NCBI GenBank assembly: GCA_934725735.1
Contig: CAKVCP010000105.1
Coordinates: 1 to 7,410 of the forward strand
Direction: 5' to 3'
DNA length: 7,410 nucleotides
Source: an uncultured Thermoguttaceae bacterium
GTDB taxonomy: Bacteria; Planctomycetota; Planctomycetia; Pirellulales; Thermoguttaceae
In this document: piece after piece, positions 1 to 4,892 of the stretch
Layout of the letters: each line of letters begins with the position of its first letter
How positions within the stretch are numbered: position 1 is the stretch's first letter
Translations under genes and position numbers: made by a program
The notes under the pieces: model-generated
Told to the model about the DNA's origin: nothing
Databases searched by the model: none
What the model saw: the letters and a program-made list of their open reading frames with translations, nothing else

Positions 1-2
1 GA

Positions 3-251
3 CTTCCCCCGCGCGGATCGTACGTGATCGACGTGACGACGCTGCGCGAGAGCGGGACGCCGCAGGAGCTCAACGCGCGAATCGTAGCGAGCAATCCGAT
101 TCCGGAAGCGCTCGATCCGTCGCCGACTCCGTCTCCGTCTCCGTCCTCTTCGTCGGCGCCCCCCTCAGACTCTTCGCCAAGCGCGCCGAGCGGATCGTCG
201 ACGCCTTCATCGACGATTCCTCCGGTGACGTCGCCGACTTCGACGCCGTAA
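3..251 (+). CDS. C-terminal fragment of an unidentified protein with a Pro/Ser/Thr-rich tail (5' truncated)
   Basis: The reading frame is open from the window edge (first full codon at 3) to a TAA at 249-251, so this is the 3' end of a gene that begins upstream. The GTG at 24 is probably internal, because the frame continues before it with LPPRGSY. About 40 residues of ordinary mixed sequence (including VIDVTTLRESGTPQELNARI) are followed by about 44 residues made almost entirely of Pro, Ser, Thr and Ala (from DPSPTPSPSPSSSS to the end). The tail is encoded by a short degenerate ccg-tct-type repeat. Such tails are usually flexible linkers or disordered ends of envelope or secreted proteins, but nothing visible identifies a family. 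I see no membrane segment or catalytic motif in the fragment. A hairpin follows 38 bp after the stop. I am fairly confident it is coding and have no view on function. Confidence 0.55.
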   Translation, partial: LPPRGSYVIDVTTLRESGTPQELNARIVASNPIPEALDPSPTPSPSPSSSSAPPSDSSPSAPSGSSTPSSTIPPVTSPTSTP

Positions 252-288
252 CCTCTTCTCGCGTCAAAGGGTTGCGTCGCGCTTATGG

Positions 289-308
289 GAGGGCTTCCGG
301 CCCTCTTT
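289..308 (+). terminator. Possible short intrinsic terminator
   Basis: GAGGGC (289-294) pairs perfectly with GCCCTC (300-305) across a five-base loop and is followed by TTT. The stem is GC-rich but only 6 bp and the T tract is only three bases, so termination would be weak. It lies 38 bp after the stop of the truncated upstream gene and directly before the next promoter, where a terminator would be expected. Confidence 0.4.
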
Positions 309-333
309 ACGAATTAGCGGCGCGTTGTATAAT
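306..333 (+). promoter_or_regulatory. Sigma70-type promoter of the ketosynthase-like gene
   Basis: A perfect TATAAT at 328-333 has TTTACG (306-311, 4 of 6 matches to TTGACA) 16 bp upstream. Predicted initiation is near 340, giving a leader of about 90 nt before the ATG at 430. The -35 box overlaps the T tract of the preceding hairpin, so the two signals are packed together. The -10 is convincing; the -35 is only fair. Confidence 0.5.
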
Positions 334-429
334 GACGGGGCCCTGTAGCGTGCGTTGGGGCGCGTATGTGTTGGACGAGTGGAGCATGCGCTGAGCGGCA
401 CGATAGTCGAGGTAGTGAACGAAGTTAAT

Positions 430-1806
430 ATGAAGAACCTAGATTCGTCAAGACGCGTAGCGGTAACCGGGATAGGCGTGGCGAGCGCCTTGGGGGGGAC
501 ACTCGATTCTTTTTGGCGGGCGTGTCGCGAAGGACGATCCGGGTTGCGCGAAAATCCCGCCGCGTCTCCTCTTCCCGTGGCGACGATAGCGCCGGCGTCG
601 GAATTCACCGGCAAGATTCAAGATTTTGGCCCGCTTGACGACGCGAAAAAGAGGGCGATTCGCAAAGGTAGCAAACTCATGGCGCGGGAGATCCAGATGG
701 GGGTCGCTGCGGCGCAGCTCGCGCTAGAGTCCGCGCAAACGCGCGATTTTTATCCGTCGCGTCGTTTCGGCGTCTCTTTCGCGTCCGATTTTATCGTCAC
801 GACGCCTCAAGAATTGACGGACGCCGTCGCCGCGTGCCGCGTCTTTAAGGAGGGCGTCGCTTCCTTAGATCTCAGCGAATGGCCGCTTAATGGTTTGACG
901 AAGATGACGCCCCTGTGGCAGCTCAAATATCTGACGAACATGTCCGCGAGCCACATCACGATTTACAACGCGCTTTATGGCCCCGCGTACGACGTGACGA
1001 ATCGCGAAGCGTCCTTCGGCGCGGCGTTGGCGGAAGCGGTCGAGACGATCAAGCGCGGGGCGGCGGACGCGATGATCGTCGGCGCGACGGGAACGCGCTT
1101 GCAGTCGTATCGCTTCGTCGACGCGTATAAGTACGGCGAAATTTCCAAAGAAGCGCTCCGCGAAAACGGAGGAACGGGAATCGCGCCATGTCGTCCTTTC
1201 GACGCGCGGCGCTGCGGTTCCATTCCAGGGGAAGGAGCGGCGGCGCTCGTGATCGAGAGCGTGGATTCCGCGCGCGAACGCGGCGCGAAGATTTACGCGG
1301 AGGTTCTCGGGGGCGTATATCGCGCGTCGATTCGTCACGCGAGCGATCTTGGCGGCGTCGGGCGCTCTCTGGCGTCGAATCGCGAGTCTCTTCGGGAAGC
1401 GTTTGCGACGTCGCTTCGCGCGATCGTGGCGAAGTTGGGGATTCGTCCGGAAGAAATCGGACATATCAACGCGGCGGCGCGCGGGGACGTGAATCTCGAC
1501 GCCGCAGAGGCGCTGGCGCTGCGCGACGTCTTCGGCGCTGCGTGCGATTCGATTCCCGTCGTTTCCCTCTCCGGACATATCGGCAACCCCGGCGCAGGGT
1601 GCGGGGCGATCCAGACGGTCGCGAGTCTTTTGGCGCTCGAAAACGACGAGCTCTTCCCGACGCTCGGTTATGAAGAGCCCGACGCGAGTTTCCAGGTCAA
1701 CGTTTCGCGCGAAGGGGGCGTGAAACCGGGTTCGTCGTTCCTTAAGCTTTGCGGAAACACGCTCGGGCAGACTTCCGCAGTCTATCTGCGCAAATTCGTC
1801 GACTGA
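430..1806 (+). CDS. Ketosynthase-fold (FabF/KAS II-like) protein lacking the catalytic Cys and first His; chain-length-factor-like pseudoenzyme
   Basis: The 458-residue protein has a thiolase-fold beta-ketoacyl-ACP synthase layout. It starts RRVAVTGIGVASALGGTLDSF, has GPAYDVTNREASFGAALAEA at the nucleophile elbow (residues about 184-203), CRPFDARRCGSIPGEGAAALVIE in the middle, INAAARGDVNLDAAEALAL where NAHGTSTPAGDKAEA stands in FabF, and SGHIGNPGAGCGAI near the end. Aligned to FabF, the catalytic Cys is Glu193 (codon 1006-1008), the first catalytic His is Ala349, and only the second His (His383) remains. The C-terminal GFGG loop is also altered (KLCGNTLGQ). Ordinary Cys-His-His condensation is therefore not expected. 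Known parallels are the chain-length factors of type II polyketide synthases, where Cys is replaced by Gln and the protein supports an active partner. No partner ketosynthase or acyl carrier protein is in the window. I chose ATG 430 over an in-frame TTG at 355 because homology starts just after it and a GAAG lies 5 nt upstream. The fold is confident; the role is unknown. Confidence 0.9.
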   Translation: MKNLDSSRRVAVTGIGVASALGGTLDSFWRACREGRSGLRENPAASPLPVATIAPASEFTGKIQDFGPLDDAKKRAIRKGSKLMAREIQMGVAAAQLALESAQTRDFYPSRRFGVSFASDFIVTTPQELTDAVAACRVFKEGVASLDLSEWPLNGLTKMTPLWQLKYLTNMSASHITIYNALYGPAYDVTNREASFGAALAEAVETIKRGAADAMIVGATGTRLQSYRFVDAYKYGEISKEALRENGGTGIAPCRPFDARRCGSIPGEGAAALVIESVDSARERGAKIYAEVLGGVYRASIRHASDLGGVGRSLASNRESLREAFATSLRAIVAKLGIRPEEIGHINAAARGDVNLDAAEALALRDVFGAACDSIPVVSLSGHIGNPGAGCGAIQTVASLLALENDELFPTLGYEEPDASFQVNVSREGGVKPGSSFLKLCGNTLGQTSAVYLRKFVD

Positions 1807-1831
1807 TTGGAGACGCTTTGATTATTCCAAA

Positions 1832-1863
1832 ACCGAGTCGTAGACGGCTCGGTATATTTTTTT
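1832..1863 (+). terminator. Intrinsic terminator after the ketosynthase-like gene
   Basis: ACCGAGTCG (1832-1840) pairs with CGGCTCGGT (1845-1853) over a TAGA loop, with one G-U pair in a 9-bp stem. An AT-rich stretch with a run of seven T follows at once (1857-1863). It lies 25 bp past the stop codon and is the best terminator in the window. It isolates the ketosynthase-like gene from the pseudopilin gene. Confidence 0.85.
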
Positions 1864-1910
1864 CTTGAAAGAAACGCCTTTTTTGTCGATTAAAAGACTC
1901 ACAGTAAATA

Positions 1911-1966
1911 TTTTTTATTTTATTGTGTAATATCGCGTTGATTTTCACGCGTATCGTTTCTATAAT
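1911..1966 (+). promoter_or_regulatory. Strong sigma70-type promoter with AT-rich UP-like element for the DUF1559 gene
   Basis: TATAAT (1961-1966) lies 17 bp downstream of TTGATT (1938-1943). Directly upstream, 1911-1932 is almost pure A/T, which is where a UP element contacting the RNA polymerase alpha subunit would sit. Initiation is predicted near 1973, leaving a leader of about 78 nt. The region contrasts sharply with the GC-rich surroundings. An imperfect AT inverted repeat (1900-1910 with 1916-1927) overlaps the element and could also be a regulator site, though simple AT richness may explain it. Confidence 0.7.
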
Positions 1967-2037
1967 TAGTCCATTCAACAAAACACCCATTTTGGACTTA
2001 GCTGTATTTTTAGTAGCTTTTTTATTTCATAGTTTAC

Positions 2038-2041
2038 GAGG
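2038..2041 (+). promoter_or_regulatory. Ribosome binding site of the DUF1559 gene
   Basis: GAGG ends 9 nt before the ATG at 2051, an acceptable Shine-Dalgarno arrangement. Together with the prepilin leader that begins at once after this ATG, it fixes the start. Confidence 0.6.
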
Positions 2042-2050
2042 TCTACTACG

Positions 2051-3139
2051 ATGAAAACCTTTAGAGGTTTTACCCTTGTCGAACTGTTGGTAGTGATCGC
2101 CATTATCGGTATCCTGATCGGTCTTCTTCTTCCCGCCGTCCAGGCTGCTCGCGAGGCGGCGCGACGAATGCAATGCACGAACAACATGAAGCAGTACATG
2201 ATCTCCGTGCATAACTACCACGACACGAACAATTGTCTTCCCGCGGCGCGATTCGCGCTCTTTAACATGACGTGGTCGCAAGGCGGAAATTCCGGATTCG
2301 CGGGCAACGCGAGCGCGACGGTTGCGCTCCTTCCGTTCATGGAACAGGGGGCGCGTTACGATTATGTTTGCGAGACGGCGAAGAACGCCGGCAAAGGTTC
2401 GGCGTGCTGGTTCCCGAACGAAGATCCGATTTCGACGCTCCTTTGCCCTTCAGACTCTAACGCGAGCCAACCGTGCTCTCACGAAGGTCACGCGCGTATC
2501 AGCATCGGCACGAGCCTCGGCGACGGAGGTTGGCACAACAACGAAGAAGAAGCGATCGAATTGGCGGAAGGGCGCGTGGCGTCGCGCGGATTCTTCGCGC
2601 CTTATCGTTGGCGCAATCTCTCCTTCGTGACGGACGGCACGAGCAATACGATCGCGATTAGCGAGATGGTCAGCGACGTGCAGTATTCTACGAGAGTGAA
2701 GGGTGGAATCTATCGCACGCACAGCATCTTCCAAGGCGCGGTCGGCAACGGCGGTCAAGGCGTTCCCGGTCCGTGCTTAACGGAAGCGTTGAACATAAAC
2801 GATCCGAATTCGATCAACGGCGGTTCCGACACGTGGCGCGCGCAGATTTGGAGCGACGGTCGCGCTTCGACTTCTTCGGTCGTTACGGCTCTTCCCCCGA
2901 ATTCTCCTTCGTGCCTCTATCCTTATCCTTGCGACGGCATGGCGTGGGGCTTCTTCTCGGCGCAGTCGAATCATAGCGGCGGCGTGAACGTCGGTCTTGC
3001 GGACGGTTCCGTGCGCTTCGTGAGCGACACGGTCGATTGCGGCAACTTGAACGCGCGCTGCGTCCGCTCGGGCAAATCTCCGTACGGCGTCTGGGGCGCG
3101 ATGGGCTCTCCTCAAGGCGGCGAGACGGTTTCTCTCTGA
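2051..3139 (+). CDS. DUF1559 family pseudopilin (type IV pilin-like N-terminal methylation motif)
   Basis: The 362-residue protein begins MKTFRGFTLVELLVVIAIIG, a textbook prepilin signal. Cleavage is expected after Gly6, leaving Phe as residue 1 and Glu11 as the conserved Glu5 of the mature protein. A hydrophobic helix of about 20 residues follows. The next stretch, GLLLPAVQAAREAARRMQC, is the hallmark junction of the planctomycete DUF1559 family. The domain fills the rest, including CPSDSN near residue 137, FVTDGTSNTIAISE near residue 193, and the C-terminal signature HSGGVNVGLADGSVRFVSDT at about 308-327. Length is normal for the family. These proteins are exported, membrane-anchored and processed by prepilin peptidase; their precise role is not established, and planctomycete genomes carry many copies. 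The gene has its own strong promoter and ribosome site and is followed after 105 bp by a small lipoprotein gene, a recurrent arrangement. Family assignment is very secure. Confidence 0.97.
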   Translation: MKTFRGFTLVELLVVIAIIGILIGLLLPAVQAAREAARRMQCTNNMKQYMISVHNYHDTNNCLPAARFALFNMTWSQGGNSGFAGNASATVALLPFMEQGARYDYVCETAKNAGKGSACWFPNEDPISTLLCPSDSNASQPCSHEGHARISIGTSLGDGGWHNNEEEAIELAEGRVASRGFFAPYRWRNLSFVTDGTSNTIAISEMVSDVQYSTRVKGGIYRTHSIFQGAVGNGGQGVPGPCLTEALNINDPNSINGGSDTWRAQIWSDGRASTSSVVTALPPNSPSCLYPYPCDGMAWGFFSAQSNHSGGVNVGLADGSVRFVSDTVDCGNLNARCVRSGKSPYGVWGAMGSPQGGETVSL

Positions 3140-3142
3140 CGC

Positions 3143-3171
3143 TTGACTTGACGTTTCTTTTCGACGATAAT
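3143..3171 (+). promoter_or_regulatory. Putative promoter of the small lipoprotein gene in the DUF1559-lipoprotein gap
   Basis: TTGACT (3143-3148) and GATAAT (3166-3171) are each one base from consensus and separated by the optimal 17 bp. The -35 begins three bases after the pseudopilin stop. Initiation would fall near 3178, inside the left arm of the palindrome described next, giving a leader of about 70 nt. No terminator with a T tract lies in the gap, so read-through from the upstream promoter is also possible. Confidence 0.55.
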
Positions 3172-3213
3172 GAACGCGGCGCGAGTCGGATTGCGCGACT
3201 CGACTCCGCGTTC
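3172..3213 (+). repeat. Large imperfect inverted repeat between the pseudopilin and lipoprotein genes
   Basis: GAACGCGG (3172-3179) pairs with CCGCGTTC (3206-3213), and CGAGTCG (3182-3188) pairs with CGACTCG (3196-3202). Small unequal internal loops (CG and ACT) and a 7-base loop complete the structure. All 15 pairs are Watson-Crick. No T run follows, so it is not a standard intrinsic terminator. In a read-through transcript it would form a strong hairpin that could protect the pseudopilin mRNA end or set unequal expression. As DNA it could be an operator at the internal promoter. Confidence 0.6.
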
Positions 3214-3234
3214 TCGCGCATACCGTTTCCCGAT

Positions 3235-3240
3235 AAGGAG
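3235..3240 (+). promoter_or_regulatory. Ribosome binding site of the small lipoprotein gene
   Basis: AAGGAG is followed by two adjacent ATG codons. The spacing is 4 nt to the ATG at 3245 and 7 nt to the one at 3248. The longer spacing favours 3248, though both may be used. Confidence 0.8.
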
Positions 3241-3247
3241 TTTGATG

Positions 3248-3784
3248 ATGAAGAAGATGTTGTTTGCGTCCATTGCGATCTTGGCGGCGCTTGTTGCTCA
3301 GGGATGCGGCGGCCCCAAGGCGCCCGCCGATATGCCGAAACTTTTCCCGACGACCATTACGATCACCCAAGAGGGCGCGCCTTGCGAAGACGCGATCGTT
3401 CAGCTCGTCAAACCTGAAGAGCCGACCTATAAGTGGCTTATTGGCGGTCGCACCGACGCGCAAGGAAAATGCGTGATCAAGACCCAAGGCAAGTATGAAG
3501 GCGCTCCCGAAGGTTCCTTCGCCGTTGTCGTCTATAAGACCGTAACGACCGAAAGCGAAACGCGCAAAGCGCAGCCAAGTTGTCCCGCCGATCCTGAAGA
3601 AGCGCGCATCTGGTCTCAGAAAGTTCATGAAGAAGAACGCGTCTTCGAACACGTCGATACGAAATACAAGAAAGCGACGACTACCGACCTGACGATCGAC
3701 GTCGTTTCCGGTAAGAACGACCAAACCTTCGACGTCGGACCCGCGATCGAAGAAGAAGTTCAGACGATGGGCCCCAGCACCTGA
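3248..3784 (+). CDS. Small lipoprotein with a transthyretin/carboxypeptidase-regulatory-like beta-sandwich
   Basis: The 178-residue protein starts MKKMLFASIAILAALVAQGC, a type II signal peptide with Lys residues, a hydrophobic core and a lipid-attachment Cys20. It would be anchored to a membrane on the outer or periplasmic side. Residues about 34-96 follow the pattern of carboxypeptidase-regulatory/transthyretin-like domains: an EGAPCEDAIVQLVKP strand pair, then GGRTDAQGKCVIKTQGKYEG, then GSFAVVVYKT. The C-terminal third is charged (EEARIWSQKVHEEERVFEHV, then a TDLTIDVV strand) and resembles the tails of lipoproteins placed behind DUF1559 genes in planctomycetes. That pairing is the main clue to a job beside the pseudopilin, perhaps in envelope assembly, which is inference. 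An upstream in-frame ATG at 3170 is rejected because the signal peptide and ribosome site both sit at 3245-3248. No enzyme motif is visible. Confidence 0.9.
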   Translation: MKKMLFASIAILAALVAQGCGGPKAPADMPKLFPTTITITQEGAPCEDAIVQLVKPEEPTYKWLIGGRTDAQGKCVIKTQGKYEGAPEGSFAVVVYKTVTTESETRKAQPSCPADPEEARIWSQKVHEEERVFEHVDTKYKKATTTDLTIDVVSGKNDQTFDVGPAIEEEVQTMGPST

Positions 3785-3810
3785 TATGACGAACTAATCA
3801 ACGCGTATTT

Positions 3811-3850
3811 TTAAAAAGAAGGCGCCCCGTGAAAGGACGCCTTTTCTCTT
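3811..3850. terminator. Bidirectional intrinsic terminator between convergent genes
   Basis: AAGGCG (3819-3824) pairs with CGCCTT (3838-3843), with two further inner C-G pairs past one mismatch. The stem is flanked by TTAAAAA on the left and TTTTCTCTTTT on the right. Read rightward it ends the lipoprotein gene; read leftward the A run becomes a T run and ends the minus-strand gene that stops at 3864. The convergent gene layout supports use in both directions. Confidence 0.75.
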
Positions 3851-3863
3851 TTCCTGTTTTTAT

Positions 3864-4859
3864 CTACTCTCCGATCCAATAATCGACGAGAGTCGTCTCC
3901 GATTCAAAGGGCGCGGCGTCGTTCTCCCCCGACTTTTCCGAGGACCGCTCGCGCAGAATCTCCCCCGGCGTTTTTTGCGCTCGAAGGGCGGAGCCGACCA
4001 AATCGCGTCCTGCGGATGAGACGGAGAATCGCGTCGTGTAACTTGGGGATTCGCGCGTCGAGTTTTCCGGATCGCCGATCGAGTCGACGACAAAGAGTTC
4101 GCGCGAAATCGTCGTCTCTTTTTTATCTTGGGAAGAAGGCGCCGTTTTGACGATCTCCTTCTGCAGGACGTACGGATAAACGACGGTCGAATACCAGATG
4201 GAAACGCGTTCGTGGACGCGGTCCGAATTTCGAAAGATTCGGAGGGTACGGCATGGAATCGCGCGCCCGTCGACGAGAAGGGTCGTCGTGGGGCCTTCTT
4301 CGACGCGCTCGTCTTCGTCGGCGAGCATGTCCCAGAAATTAAAGACGCGGCGCTCCGGAGGACGCGGGATGTTGACTTCGCCGAGTATGACGGAAGCGTC
4401 GTAGACAAGCGCGTATTCTCTCTTCTCCAGATCGACGCTTTCGAGGCTGACGCGCGTTTCGGTGACCGATTCGATCGGCTTTCCGTTTTCGAACGCGCGA
4501 GTGACGGTGCGCAGCCGCGCCCATGCGCCGACGTGGAAGCGCGCCCATGCGGAAAACTCGGCGCGGGGCTGCGCGTCGCCGCGGGCGTCTTTAGCGCTCC
4601 AGAGGGGGAGGACGTCGATTTGTGGCGGTTTTTCGCCGTGCGCGGCGATATCGTCGGGGAGGAAGGGAGCGGAGGCGTCGAGGAAGCCCGTCTTTTCCTC
4701 GGCGTCGTCAGGGGGATCGACGGGGGCGACGGTCGTCTCCGGGGTCTGCGTTTTTTCAACGTTTTGCTCGGCGGCGCGGCGTCGTTCGCGTCGTCGTTCG
4801 CGGCACGACGGCAGAATGAGGGAGAGGACGATGAGGAGGGTGAGTAAAACGCGTGACAT
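3864..4859 (-). CDS. Planctomycetes-type lipoprotein of unknown function
   Basis: The 331-residue product begins MSRVLLTLLIVLSLILPSC, a type II signal peptide with lipobox LPSC and modified Cys19. A very basic stretch follows (RERRRERRR), then a Pro/Glu/Thr linker to about residue 95. The folded part appears to run from about 100 to 260. The first segment, WARFHVGAWARLRTVTRAFE, leads into alternating strands (GKPIESVTETRVSLESVDLE, then YALVYDASVIL). A second segment has VDGRAIPCRTLRIF and IWYSTVVYPYVLQKEIV. To me this looks like uncharacterised planctomycete proteins in which a conserved 'IPCr' strand precedes 'iWYS..v.PYVL..E'. No catalytic residues are recognisable. It starts 33 nt after the SelA-like gene on the same strand, so co-transcription is likely. 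The bases before ATG are pyrimidine-rich and show no Shine-Dalgarno. A 500-residue open frame overlapping this gene is a Ser/Arg/Pro-rich shadow. Coding is confident, function unknown. Confidence 0.85.
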   Translation of the reverse strand: MSRVLLTLLIVLSLILPSCRERRRERRRAAEQNVEKTQTPETTVAPVDPPDDAEEKTGFLDASAPFLPDDIAAHGEKPPQIDVLPLWSAKDARGDAQPRAEFSAWARFHVGAWARLRTVTRAFENGKPIESVTETRVSLESVDLEKREYALVYDASVILGEVNIPRPPERRVFNFWDMLADEDERVEEGPTTTLLVDGRAIPCRTLRIFRNSDRVHERVSIWYSTVVYPYVLQKEIVKTAPSSQDKKETTISRELFVVDSIGDPENSTRESPSYTTRFSVSSAGRDLVGSALRAQKTPGEILRERSSEKSGENDAAPFESETTLVDYWIGE

Positions 4860-4892
4860 GGGGAGGATAGGGGAAAAGGAGACGGGGGAGCG

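Noticed and set aside
355..429. 25-codon N-terminal extension of the ketosynthase-like protein from a TTG start
   Set aside because: The extension has no homology to ketosynthases, TTG is a poor start, and the conserved fold begins just after the ATG at 430. The stretch is better read as mRNA leader.
2000..2023. Possible hairpin plus T run in the pseudopilin leader (AGCT at 2000-2003 and 2015-2018, then T6)
   Set aside because: The stem is only 4 bp and AT-rich, too weak to act as an attenuator, and no leader peptide or riboswitch-like structure was apparent.
2777..3724. 315-codon open frame on the minus strand opposite the pseudopilin and small lipoprotein
   Set aside because: It is Arg-rich, crosses the intergenic promoter and palindrome, and lies opposite two confidently identified genes.
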